Source: Viscum album (Eukaryota > Streptophyta > Magnoliopsida > Santalales > Viscaceae). Taken from it: a stretch of 64,000 nucleotides of DNA. The notes below the pieces were generated by a model that saw nothing but the letters and a program-made list of their open reading frames with translations, searched no databases and was not told where the DNA came from. Of the stretch, positions 47,506 to 59,710 are shown in pieces. The stretch is from positions 367,178,067-367,242,066 of the forward strand of contig OY728157.1 of NCBI GenBank assembly GCA_963277665.1, written 5' to 3'. The translations under genes were made by a program, and so were the position numbers. The first letter of the stretch is position 1. Every line of letters begins with the position of its first letter.

Positions 47506-48189
47506 TTTTGTTTTTATTTCTATTTTCATGTTATTTGGAAATGGTTGAAATGAGACTAGGATGAGTGGGGGATTAATAATGATCTTTTTCTTATGAGTAG
47601 CTAACCATTTTGTCAAAAAAATATTATTTATCTAAGGAAATATTGATATTATTGATATTTTTAGTTACATTTAGATGTCCTTACACCTAGAGTGATGCAC
47701 TTTCTCTGTGATACAATTATTTTAGTTTAATTTTTTTATGGCCTTGTATGGAATTATAGGGTGTGTACATGAATCATTCTACGTACTCATGATTTTTTAT
47801 GATAGGTATCAATTTTATCAAGAAAAAAAAATCATGTTATTATTGGGGTTTGATAAATGAAAATGATTTTCCATTCAAATAAGATATAAAAGTAACGATG
47901 CATAATGAGGAATAGATAATTGGTAGAAGATGTTAAATGTGATATTTTTAAATGGATATAATGGGTTTCTAACTATAATCCTTAAAACATGAATGTGATT
48001 TACCATATGTTATTCATGACCCAAGTGAGGGATTATTGAGGGTAGTGATCATGATTCAGTTTTGACTGTGCGGTGGTGTATGTGGGATTACTTATTATTA
48101 ACTTATGGAAATACATCTTATGAAAATGTGATAATTATGTAGTATGAGTCCAAATAAATGTCTTTAAAATTGTAGTGTGATGCCTCAAT

Positions 48190-48880
48190 GATGATGCTTA
48201 TTGGTAGGATAAAATGAGGACATGGAAGGAAATGTCCCTCCAATAGTGAAACCAGAGGATCTGATTGTTTCAGGTGTAGTAGACAGAGAGCAGTTATATG
48301 AGAACATTGATTTCTTGATATAGTTCACAGAATGATACATGGGGTAGGATGGACAGAATATGTCTTGGATAACTAGGGAGTACTATTTACAGCACCCTAA
48401 AACATTTACATGAGTTGGTGGAACCACAAAATCCATGTTCTGGATTGTTTCTATCTTGGTGATTTAAAAAAATTTAGAGAATCCTATGGAGTGGAGTGTC
48501 AAATTAGATAATTATATGTTCCATGAATCACTGAAATGTTGTTGTGATTTTTTGACTTGGTATGATAAATTGGATAACATTATATGAAATTAATTTTAGG
48601 AGAAGTTCATAGAACACATTTACCAACAAACACACAGACATGAGAGGAATAATGAGTTTATGAGGATGACCTAGGGGAGTTTCTTCATGATGAAATATAT
48701 TGGTCACTTTATTGACATATAGTGGTTTATACCATTACTGGTATGTGATGAAAAACTTCTTTGAGATTGTTTATGGATGGAATTAAATGTGAGATTAAGT
48801 CCCCGGTGTAAATATTTCTACTGAAGAATGTATTTGAGGTTTTGAATCAGTCTACCAATTCTAATTGGAACCTGAAGGGG
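48190..48880 (+). pseudogene. Gag relic (E6)
   Basis: Around 48600-48860 the translation reads EKFIEHIYQQTHRHERNNEF, then after a stop a segment matching the Ty3/gypsy Gag capsid region (an EF-x-L-x-QG-like landmark, a DEKLL segment and the following helix). Several frameshifts are needed. A Cys-rich stretch at 49231-49275 (CGVCGCGSG...C) could be the nucleocapsid knuckle, but the His ligand is missing. Gag would form the particle and bind the genomic RNA. Confidence 0.55.
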
Positions 48881-49499
48881 GATTATAGTGAATTAATGTG
48901 GGTTTTTCTTCCTAACCAGGGGTTTTCTGTTCTGAGATCATGAATTTTTTCCATAAGAATGTATATCAGGGACATTGATAAAATTCTAGCTAGGTAAATG
49001 ATCAGTTAATTAGAGTAGTATCCCAGTATGGTGCCACCAGTCTGGCAGGTTGGGTAACATTCATTACCAGTGTCCCTGAAAACTAGTGGAGTGTCGAGCC
49101 TATGGTTGGATGGTTCACCTGCAGAGGTATTATAGAATATATTTTCAAGTATAAGTATAAAAAATATAGGGAAATTATGTTACTATAATTGGGACTTCTA
49201 CCGCAAACCAGTTGGGAAATTAGAGTTCAAACAGTTGTGGTGTTTGTGGTTGTGGGAGTGGCATGTTAGGGAAACAATGCTTTTATCAAAAGAGTAGTGT
49301 ATCTTAGGGGACACAAAATAAATTATAGTGCAGGGGGTAGGAATTTTTCATAATGTCTAGCCTACACTTGGTAATATCAAGGTAGTTCCATTGACAATCA
49401 TATGTACTATTCTTATAATTTCTATGCTTTCTAATTCTTTATTTTATTCATGAGCCCCCTGTTCTATTATACGTATCAATTTTTGAAAACATTGATTTT

Positions 49500-49730
49500 G
49501 ATACTGGATTGTATGAGTGGGGATATGTTGATGGAAACACCATTGGGTGTTCGGTCAAGGGACATATTTTTTGGGGAGGATCACTTCCTTTCATATCATT
49601 AAATACTTAGAATTTTAGGATTTGACAAGTTTTTTTGTATGGTGTGGCTTGTTTTGTATCGATCCCACCATGATTGTTACCATAAGAGAGTAACTTGTAT
49701 ATCTCCTAATGGTAATTTTTTTTTATAGAG
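49500..49730 (+). pseudogene. Possible protease relic (E6)
   Basis: Between gag and RT, around 49640-49720, translation in changing frames gives YRSHHDCYHKRVTCISPNG, which resembles the segment following the protease flap in Ty3/gypsy Pol. The catalytic Asp-Ser/Thr-Gly motif is not clear. The assignment rests mainly on order. Confidence 0.35.
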
Positions 49731-49959
49731 GATAATGAGACATCCATGTCTGATGTGTATGGAACATTCATCTGAAACTTGGGGATTTTATCACCTAGGT
49801 TTCAAGTTTGTTGTTAGAATATGAGGGTGTGACACCATGTGCATTTGAACATATGGTAAGATAATTTCAGGATGATTGGATGTTTCATTTATGTTTTTAT
49901 TACTATATGTTTAACCCGATGAATGGGAAGAACCAATAAATTATTCCAAATATATACTA

Positions 49960-50330
49960 TATCTTTGACTAGTTGAGAAGATCTTCTATTTTATACAAGA
50001 TTGAATTGAGATTAGGGTATCATCTATTGAGAGTTATACCATCTCATATATGGTGGAATAATTTTAGAAGAAGTGTTTGGATATTTGAGTTCATCATGAT
50101 ACCCTTAAAGCTGATAAAAACTTATAATGGTTTTATGTCCTTGATTAAATGAATCTTCAACCCATACCTGGATAAATTTGAGATTGTTTTTTTGGATGAC
50201 ATATTGGTGCATTCCAAGACTCATGATGATCATTTCCAACAACATGACAATATATTGAGTACACAAAAAGAGAATTGGTTGTATACCATGATATATAATA
50301 GTTAATTTTGTAATGACAGGGTACATTTCA
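49960..50330 (+). pseudogene. Reverse transcriptase relic (E6)
   Basis: The plus strand reads YKIELRLGYHLLRV (about 49998-50040), then a degraded fingers-palm linker, then NPYLDKFEIVFLDDILVHSKTHDDHF (50160-50235, here as two motifs: NPYLDKFEIV and FLDDILVHSK). The catalytic Asp pair is encoded at 50195-50200 and intact. The upstream half is poor and stops interrupt the domain, so the enzyme is dead. It matches the Ty3/gypsy RT in order and spacing. Confidence 0.85.
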
Positions 50331-50559
50331 CGAACCACATTATCACTGAATAATGGTTTTAATGGCCATAGTGACTATTTAGGAATCAATTTCTTAGGAC
50401 CGATACAAAAATATTTTTCTAATCCGTAAATTTTGGGGATATTATCAGGTGTTTATCCAAGACCATTCCTATTTGGAAAACCTATTTTATGATTGGATAA
50501 TAAGGGGATAATGTATTAATGGATTGAATCATCTATCAATTTTTTACATGAGTCAAATA

Positions 50560-50990
50560 AGCATTTTACTACCATATCAATATTGATCCTACCTAAGTTG
50601 AGTGAAATATATATTGTGCTTTACGATGAGTTCGTGATTATACATGGTTTAGTATTTAATCATAGAGATTGATTATTCGAATATAGGTCATGGAAGATAA
50701 GGCCACATGAATTTAATTACCGTATTCACAATCTAGAGTTAGTAGTGTTGGTTTATCCCTTAATCTGATTGCGACATTACTTGCTGGGTGAACATTTTAC
50801 TACGTATACTGAGCACAAAAGAATAAATTATATATTATTATAGGGATACATGAATCTCCAAAAGTGGATATGAGTTGAGTATATATTGTATTTTTTCTTT
50901 GACCCGACATATACACTTAAGAATGGTGACAATGTTGATGAATCACGGATCAGGAACAAATAGACTTATGCAGTTCAGGAGTCTATTTCT
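50560..50990 (+). pseudogene. RNase H relic (E6)
   Basis: Translation gives VLYDEFVIIHGLV, RPHEFNYRIHNLELVVLVYPL, LRHYLLGEHFTTYTEHKRI and LQKWI (each quoted separately). They follow the order of the RNase H landmarks: an Asp-x-Ser strand, HE-x-NY-x-x-HDLEL, W/LRHYL-x-G, YT-x-HK and the RW helix. The THD Asp is Asn and the YTDHK Asp is Glu. The domain lies about 400 bp after the RT catalytic loop, as expected. Confidence 0.78.
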
Positions 50991-52125
50991 GAGTGGAAGA
51001 TGGCATGATTTGTGGACGTGATGTATATTGATGTTCAGGATGAACTATAACAGATGAACCCTTTATTCTTAGTAGGTGTATAAGTCCCCAGCCTTAAACC
51101 TTACATAATCTTGAGTTATTACAAGATTACACATTGACGATCTTTTCAGGTTTAGAGTTTTAGATAATTAGATCATAAAACTTGCATTACATTCCACATT
51201 TAAAAAAAGTGGTTACATAAAAGATAGTATTCATTTTTCCCATAAACGGAATCATATTTAAAATAAAACATGGATTCTTTCTTGAAACTTCCTTGACACT
51301 ATCATCATATCATGTACCCTTCCCTTGACCTGTGAAAGCATTTCAAAAACATGGGATGAGCATAAAAAGCATAGTAAGGGATATAAAAATATGGAAAGGA
51401 AACATGAGTACATGTATACATAAGAATGAAATCATACTTTACCCATAAAACATAATCACTTTAAAATACCTCATAAAATCATGAATAAATCATAGAAATC
51501 ATAAGACATAAAAGTAACTTGAGGCATTCATAACATTCTTACATAGGGAGTAACCCTCTTGGTTATGTTTGGAATACACATCACAGTATATTCCCTAAAT
51601 CTCTTCGGAGAAACCTTAACATTTAACCCCTTCGTGTTACCCAATGCATTGGATAGCTATATCGGGCCCACCCGCCCTTAGTTTATCACGGAGCCACCCG
51701 TCTTCTTAATAATGCCCAAGAACCATAAGATAATCGCATCACATAAAACATGTATAAAGGAAACATAACATTTCTACATTTCAATAAAAAGATATCAATA
51801 CAACACATTGATATAAAGACATTATGAAAACCATTTTAAATACCAAAATAAAAGAAAATTAAAACAAGGCATTTATTTTTCTTTTAAAAAAAGGTATGGC
51901 TTGTAGAGGAAGCCGAAACTCAAATAATGGTCACGGCGGCAGAGAAGTCGTTGTCGCCGCATACATACGACAAAAACATTCCCTTTTTTCGTTTAGTAAA
52001 ACGCTTTGTATAAAAAAGATTTCTTTTGGATAAACTTAAAAGTCTAAGGGGTTTATACACCGTATAAAAGAAGGTTGTGTATAAAACAATATATGCCTCA
52101 ATGAAAGTAGATTGAGATGAAGTCC

Positions 52126-53095
52126 CATACAAAGATGATATCATTGGATTCAGGATAAATAAATTACATAATTATGTGTGAGAAACTAATACACCAAATA
52201 TAAGTGGATATTAAGTGTAAAAAAATCAGAGGTTATTCACACATATTCATAGAACGAAATATTCAAGGAGTACAAGCTTATCCCAAAGAATCAAAATTCG
52301 GTTAAGAAGTTCCCTTGCAAAAATTCGACAGCCTAACGACGTCAGAAAATGAGTTGATGAGAGATAAAAATGGTATCTCATCACTTGGACATAAAATTTA
52401 AATAACTAAGGATATAGAAGAACATATCCCAACATTATGTTATGTGAATTAAAAGACATAACAAAAAAAGTCTTTTAAAAAGAGGAGGGTGAAAGGTTCT
52501 CTTACCGACATGGGTATCTTTCGAAACATACACCCCGTGAAAGAAGGACAATAAAACATTGATGTAAATACTCATAAATGAAAGTATATTACACAATGAG
52601 TAAAATAATGGTAAGTACATACACCACTAAAAGGAAATTGTGGGAAATGTAGCATAAATATCACGGGAATAAAAGTGAGATGAAAAATCCCTTACGAAAA
52701 CACGGCAGCATAACGGCGCCACTAAAAACTTCCAAAATAGATTGATGAGAGAAAATAGGGTCTCTCATCATATTAACATAAAGTTTACAGAAAGATGAAT
52801 ATAAAATAAAATCCCCCAACATAACAAAGAGGATCTTAAAATAAGTGACATAAAGAAGAGTACTTAAAAAGAAGGAGAGAGGTTAGATCTCTTACGAAAA
52901 TTCGGCAGCCTAACGACGCCACCCAAAACTTCCAAAATGGATTGATGAGAGAGAATAGGGTCTCTCCTAATATGAACATAAAAATTACAGTAATAGTAAT
53001 ATAAAAGAACATCCCAATAACAAGAAATATGAGCTTTAAAGGGAATGACATAAAAGAGTGTACTTAAAAAGAAAGAGAGGAGTAGGATCCCTTAC
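52126..53095 (-). repeat. ~190 bp tandem array in E7 3' LTR
   Basis: On the minus strand unit starts are near 53095 (GTAAGGGATCC), 52890, 52692, 52505 and 52312, ending at GTATGGGACTTC near 52130. These are the same units and order as E1. Confidence 0.75.
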
Positions 53096-54402
53096 CTCGG
53101 GTCCGAATTAACTCGATCATTCTTTAACGTCCTGAATAATAAACATGAGTTAATTTATATTTTCTTAAGAACCTTTTTCAAGTTCATTATTCCTTTTATA
53201 TCACTTATTTCCATGTTATAAACATTATGTAATCATTTAAGTTAATAATGTTTGTTTTGTCGATATTTGGTTCTTAATTTGAAAGTGGACTTCTTACAAT
53301 TACATGTTGTTTGTGTGGTCAAAGTTTCTCTATATCCAGAATGAAATTCCTGATTTGGATATCATATATATCATATATATATATAATATACATGTATTTA
53401 TAATATCACATAATCATATAGAGGTAAGAAATTAAATGCACCATTCATGGAGACGGCAAGCCGTACGTACGCATGAACGCTACATTCATTTATTTGTCAT
53501 ATTAATTGAATTAAAACTAAATGAGAGGTATGTATATTTTAATTCCAGAATTATATTCATCATTTAGATGTATCATTCATCATATATATCCATTATATAT
53601 ATGTACTTATAATAGTACATTACATTTGGGGATAAGAAATGAAATGCACCATTCATGGAGATGGTAAACCGTACGTACGCATGAACGCTACTTTCATTTC
53701 TATCTCATATATTAATGGAAAGAAATAGTAATGATATAGAGGTATATTATAATTCCAGTATAACATCATATATAATAACATTAAATCCATCCTTTATACG
53801 TCCCACGTATGGCATTAACGAATCACATCACTTTGAGGGGGCGGTAGTCCGCACTTCCTAAAATGAAGATATCGCGTATACCTATAATGGAAGCCATAAA
53901 TGTAAGCCACAAATTAAAAATACATAAGCTTAAGTAAAACATAAACATATTATATGTCATATATAAATATAGTGACTTTATAATGGCCACCTTTGAAGGT
54001 GTTATATGAGTGTTGAACAATCATCGTTTCGTGAGGCAGAAATTCGCCATCCACAGAAACAGTATGTTCTTTAAAAATTAGATGTAGGTGTGCGTAAGTG
54101 TTGCTCGAATCCTTCTTATAACAAAATCCTAGTATATTGATGATACTCTATTTGTTACAAAAGAAATGAATAAAAAGATTTTATGGGGTTGGAGAGGAAA
54201 AATAAAACAAAAGGACTCAAGTGAATACATTACCTTAAAATCAGGTAACTCCCTTTGGATTGAGCTCAAAGGATTCATTGGGAAGACTTATGCCCAAAGT
54301 GAGGCTTCAAGAAGTAATATAGGGAAGTGGAGAGACAAAATGGGCAGGGTTTGGGCGAGCCAAAGGCTTTGGGAGTGTGGGTAAAGAGGTAGAGGTGGAG
54401 GC

Positions 54403-54410
54403 CTTTTATA
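54403..54410 (-). promoter_or_regulatory. LTR TATA box (E7 3' LTR)
   Basis: TATAAAAG on the minus strand, followed by GCCTCCACC; aligned with the E1 box. Confidence 0.65.
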
Positions 54411-56037
54411 AGAGGAGAGGAGGGGCACTCTTGGAAAATAAGAAAAGTCACTTAATTTTAAAATGATATTCGGATTTAAGAGATCCCACATTGATATAAT
54501 TCGATGATAAGGTGATAAGGGTTTTCAATCCACTCATACAATAGGTTTTGGACATGTGTAGGTCTTAGATATTACATTATCTTTCCATTTTATTTATATC
54601 GTTAAATAATGAGGTCATCACTGCATCATCATGATGTCATAAATAATTTAATTTATTTAACTTCTAAAAATTATAAAAAATATACTATGATGTATTAAAT
54701 CTTTTTATCTTTCCAATGAAAATTTATAGTCAAAATTATGACTTGTATGACCCCATGTAAAAATTGTTTTGGTAAAACATCTCATGTTTGTGTCATTTTT
54801 ACTTTAACATTAAATCAAAAGGTATTTATGTCATTTTCCAACCAAAGTGGCTCCATGGGGTTTCCATGTTGTCCCATGGATTTTCTTGGTCGGCCATGAC
54901 ACATCCAATGAGGGTAGGACATGTTTCTAGGTCATTTAATTTTATTAAAACATTATTCTTACCTTAAACTAGACTAATTACTTCTAATCGCGATTAAAAA
55001 CTTAATAAGTTACTATTCACAAAAAAAATTATTTTAATCTCATTGAACCAAATTTTACTTCTTAATGACAACCATTTATGTCGGATTTCTTAAATTGAAA
55101 ACACAAAGGTGGAAAAAATTCATTTAAACGGAAAATCGGTTTTTATAAGTACCACTTAGTGGTTTCACTATTCATCAAAAATTGATGTTTTTCAGAAAAT
55201 TATCAAAAATTCAACCTAAGCTATATTTGATGTCCCAAATTCAAAAATGATGTCTATTTTACAAAATTCAAAACATATAAGTTTCAATAATTAATTTAAT
55301 AATTGTTTCCCACTGTCAAAACAAATAGCGTGTTTTTATGAAACAAAATGTATCAAAAGATTGACACTAGTTTAAGTCCGATTTCAAAGTGAAATTAATT
55401 CCAACGACCACCATTGGATTTAATGGAAAAAATATATTATAATTTTACTTTAAAACCAATTCAAAAGACAATCTAATCATATAAATAAATTATATTAAAA
55501 AGATGTTTTGAATTAAAATACAACATTTTACACTATTCATTAAAAAATGATCTTTATCGGAAAGATACCAAAAACTTACACAAAGTAAATTTTGATGTCC
55601 TGATTATCAAGAAGAGTTTTATTTGGTCCAATAGAATGTATAAGAGTGAACATAACTATATTTAATGACGGTTCTCCATCAAAAGGCTATAAGTGAACCT
55701 TTAGTGAAAACTAGGGCATATACGCCTAAAATTGAATTCTTTCCGTATTTTAAGCCTTTATATTTTCATGGATAAATGTAAAAACATTTAAAAACATATA
55801 TAATCATATTTTAGTTATTTCTATCCATTCCCGCCAATACAACGGCTACATGTTAACTACCATTTAAAATAATATTATTTTATTATTAGAGTGCAACGTA
55901 AGATTCCCAAAAACTCATTGTTGCGTGTTGGGTACGCCATCGAGCATAGCGCCCCATTTAAAGTCATTTTAATATTTTATTCACAAATATGGATAAATAT
56001 GAAAATTTCATATTCTTTATTTACCTGGGGTGTTACA

Positions 56038-56052
56038 TCCTTCCCCCCTTTT
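56038..56052 (-). promoter_or_regulatory. E7 polypurine tract
   Basis: AAAAGGGGGGAAGGA on the minus strand, directly before the 3' LTR. Confidence 0.88.
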
Positions 56053-56990
56053 GGGAATTGCGTCCTCATAATTTTTAAAATTGTGCTTGCAAACATCCTT
56101 GAAAGTCCCACATCAGAACGTGAGTCGGTAAAAAAATCAATTTAAAATAAAGAAAGATAAGTAAAGATGTCACCGGAGTTAACCCATAATAGGATTCCGT
56201 GTAAGAAAACATGGACATGGAAGAAAAAGCAAAGGGTTATGTTCTTGAGGGAGAGTGATAGTAAAAATATCTAGGAGAAAGTTAACCATAAGAAAATCAC
56301 AAACTTGTGATGGGTTAAACGGTATTCGATTCCCCAGTAGAAAAAGTTAATAGACAACATTTTTGTTTTAAGTTACTTTTTATTGAGTAATTTATTCATA
56401 AGGAAACATAATCACTTAACATGTTGAATTTCACCTTTTATTAGATTCCTTACACAAACTCATATTTTCTCCAAAAGACAAGTATTTAGGGAGACTTGTT
56501 CATATTAAGAGTACTACAATAAACTTCTAGATAATCACCTCATCCACCAAAGAGAACTATATAATTCCCATGTCTTTAGGATTTATCCAAAACCAAAACC
56601 AAAAAGTTTAGTACAAGATCAGATAATCCAGAAAAGGATAACCCTTTAAAAATAAAATATATGCTTAATCTCCAAAATTTGTCCAACAAAACCCAAAGTT
56701 CAACGAGGACCATCCGATAAACAATTTGTCCATAAAATTCATTAAATTATACCAAACTAATATTGAAAAACAAATATTTGAAGGATTTAATAACATAGTC
56801 TTCCAAGGTACAAATTAACTTTTATCTCTAAATAACATCAGTTGCTCATAAATTCTCATATTGAAAAGTAATTAACCTAATCACATATCCTCAATGATAG
56901 GTTAATCATTTCAATAGATAACTCAAAATAAACTTACTCTTGATTCCTAAAATCATATAACTAAAAAGAATCATTCAAACTAACCAGGGA

Positions 56991-57106
56991 CTTCACGTAG
57001 TCCAGTGGTAGGAGATAAATACCTGTTGCACTTTGGTTGTGGGTTCGATTCCCGCAGCTTTGTCCGACACGACGAGTTGTCACACGGTCTGCGTGTTGTC
57101 CTTTTT
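56991..57106 (+). other. tRNA-like Pol III module, antisense to E7 (copy C)
   Basis: A box TAGTCCAGTGG is at 56998-57008 and B box GGTTCGATTCC at 57042-57052, 33 bases apart. ACCTG (57021) and TTGGT (57033) can pair, with wobbles, around TTGCACT, placing GCA in the anticodon position after a U. GTGGG and CCCGC form the T stem. The variable loop is one base and the acceptor ends do not pair. The tail has ACACG/CGTGT able to pair, then TTTTT at 57102-57106. It is the best preserved of three copies, all antisense to their host element. Confidence 0.7.
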
Positions 57107-57330
57107 CCAAAACTATATAACTCATAAAACATTACCCAAAATGAGATAAAATCCTCAAAAAAAATCATAACATCTTTTAACCTCAAATTTATCTCATGCC
57201 TTTCATTTACCATCATATCATAGAGTAACCCATAATTACCTCAAAATTAAGGATCATATAAACTCTAATGGTTACCTTAATAATTATTACCTGAACATCC
57301 ACATCGATTGGTCATCTCATACATGATGAA

Positions 57331-57501
57331 TTACAGAACATACCAAGGTTCAAGTGGTTGATCATGACTCCTTGATAGTTGGTTGAGAACAACCATGAGT
57401 TTCCTCATTGAATCCTCCATTTTATCTAGTATCTTAATCAGAGAACCACCACTCTTTCCTTCAAAACTGTTGTCTCTTTGGTGCCTGCTAGATCCATCCA
57501 T
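57331..57501 (-). CDS. Short open frame at gag position, 56 codons (E7)
   Basis: It starts MDGSSRHQRDNSFEG about 190 bases after the primer site and ends LEPWYVL before TAA. It aligns without gaps to the E1 frame at 3620-3778, which stops four codons earlier. Substitutions are spread over the frame, yet neither copy has an internal stop or frameshift, while surrounding DNA has indels. No domain is recognised; a truncated gag N terminus is the likeliest origin. Confidence 0.45.
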   Translation of the reverse strand: MDGSSRHQRDNSFEGKSGGSLIKILDKMEDSMRKLMVVLNQLSRSHDQPLEPWYVL

Positions 57502-57679
57502 TCACTAAAAACAGAAATGTCAGTGTGAGTATATCAACAGAACCATCATGTACTAATGAGGAATATATACTTACTCATTCACTTTATCTAAAAACTATGA
57601 CTCCTTCTGAAATCCTAACCATTATGGTAATGTCACTTATGCTTAAAGATTACCCTAACCTCTAAAGTTATCTAAACCT

Positions 57680-57692
57680 CCCTTTGATACCA
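57680..57692 (-). promoter_or_regulatory. E7 primer-binding site (initiator tRNA-Met)
   Basis: TGGTATCAAAGGG on the minus strand, two bases after the 5' LTR end. Confidence 0.85.
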
Positions 57693-58739
57693 ACTATAAG
57701 GCCCCAGCCTTAAACCTTACTTAATATTGAGTTATTACAAGATTACACAATGAGGATCTTTTCAGGTTTAGAATTTTAGAGAATTAGATCATAAAACATT
57801 TATTACAATCCACATTTAAAAAAAGTGGTTACATAAAAGATAGTATTCATTTCCCCCATCAACGGAAACATATTTTGAATAAAACATGGATTCTTTCTTG
57901 ACACTTCCTTGACACTGTCATCATATCATGTACCCTTCCCTTGACCAGTGAAAACATTTCAAAAACTTGGGATGAGCATCAAAAGCTCATTAAGGGATAT
58001 AAAAATATAGAAAGGAAACATGATTACATGTAACATAAGAATGAATCATACTTTACCCATAAAACATAAGCACTTTAAAATATCTCATAAAATCATGAAT
58101 AAATCATAGAAATCATAAGACATAAAGGTAACTTGAGGCATTCATAAAATTCTTACGTAGGGAGTAACCCTCTTGGTTACGCTTGGAATATCCATCACAG
58201 TATATTCCCTAAATCTCTGCGGAGAAACCTTAAAGTTTAACCCCTTCGCGTTACCCAATTCATTGAAGAGCTATATCGGGATCACCCGCCATTAGTTTAT
58301 TACTAAACCACCCATCTTCATAATAATTCCCAAGAACCATAACATAATCGTATCACATAAAACATGCATAAATGAAACATAACATTTCCACTTTTCAATC
58401 AAAATATATCAATACTACACATTGATATAAATAAATTATGAAAACCATTTTAAATACCAAAATAAAAGAAAAGTAAAACATGGTATTTATTTTTCCTTTA
58501 AAAAAAGGTATGGCTTGTAGAGGAAGCCGAAACTCAAATAATGGTCACAGCGGCAGAGAAGTTGTTGTCGCCGCATATATACGACAAAAACATTCCCTTT
58601 TGTCATTTAGTAAAACGCTTTGTATAAAAAATATTCCTTTCGGATAAACTTAAAAGTCAATGGGGTTTATACACCATATAAAAGAAGGTTGTGTATAAAA
58701 CAAAATATGCCTCAATGAAAGGAGATTGAGACGAAGTCC

Positions 58740-59710
58740 CATACAAAGACGATATCCTTGGATTTAAGATAAATCAATTACATAATTATGTGTGACAAAC
58801 TAATACACCAAATATAAGTGGATATTAAGTGTAAAACAATCAGAAGTTATTCACAAATATTCATAGAATGACATATTCAAGGAGTACAATCTTATCTCAA
58901 AGAATCAAAATTGGGTTAAGAAGTTCCCTTGAAAAAATTTGACAGTCTAACGACGTCAGAAAATGAGTTGATGAGAGATAAAAATGGTAACTCATCACTT
59001 GGACATAAAATTTAAATCACTAAGGATATATAAGAACATATCCCAACATAATGTTATGTGAAATAAAAGACATAACAAAATATGTCTTTTGAAAACAGGG
59101 GGGGTGAAAGGTTCCCTTACCGACATGGGTATCTTTCGAAACATGCACCCCGTGAAAGAAGGACAATACAACATTGATGTAAATACTCATAAATGAAAGT
59201 ATATTAAACAATGAGTAAAATAATGGGCGGTACATACACCACTCAAAGTAAATTGTGAGGAATGTAGAATAAATCTCATGGGAATAAAAGTGAGATGAAA
59301 AATCCCTTACGAAAACTCGGCAGCCTAACGACGCCACCTAAAACAACCAAAATAGATTGATAAGAGAAAATAGGGTCTCTCATAATATTAACATAAAGTT
59401 TAAAGAAAAAGGAATATAAAAGAAAATCCCCCAACATAACAAAGAAGATCTTAAAAGAAGTGACACAATGAAGAGTGCTTAAAAATAAGGAGAGAGGTTA
59501 GATCTCTTACGAAAATTCGGCAGCCTAACGGCGCAACCCAAAAATTCCAAAATGGATTGATGAGAGAGAATATGGTCTCTCATCATATGAATATAAAAAT
59601 TACAGTAAGATTAATATAAAATAACATCCCAATAACAAGAAAGATGAGCTTTAAAAGGAATGACATAAAAGAGTGTAATGAAAAAGAAAGAGATGAGTAG
59701 GATCCCTTAC
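58740..59710 (-). repeat. ~190 bp tandem array in E7 5' LTR
   Basis: Unit starts on the minus strand are near 59710, 59507, 59308, 59118 and 58930, ending at GTATGGGACTTCG near 58744. The frame at 59020-59337 lies in it and resembles frames in the E1 array only because the DNA is repeated. Confidence 0.75.

Larger units (their letters stand above)
47488..51078 (+). mobile_element. E6: old Ty3/gypsy element, left arm (gag to RNase H)
   Basis: In drifting frames the plus strand carries gag, protease, RT and RNase H relics in canonical order, ending at 51078 where E7 begins. The right arm (62655-64000) resumes with the linker between RNase H and the integrase zinc domain, so E7 inserted there. 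The element runs out of the window on the right and its 3' LTR is not seen. Stops and frameshifts are frequent, so it is inactive. Confidence 0.82.
51079..56037 (-). repeat. E7 3' LTR (4,959 bp)
   Basis: On the minus strand it starts TGTAACACCCCAGG right after the purine tract and ends GGACTTATA at 51079. It contains the TATA box (54410-54403), a two-copy GC-rich block and the ~190 bp array (53095-52126). It also contains a module (near 51900-51990, with GGCGACAACGACTTCTC on the minus strand) shared with E5 LTRs and absent from E1. Confidence 0.92.
56038..57694 (-). other. E7 internal region, essentially non-coding
   Basis: This 1,657 bp region is alignable with 3416-5083 of E1. It holds the conserved short frame (57331-57501) and the tRNA-like module (56991-57106, opposite strand). 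No pol domain is found. Confidence 0.85.
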
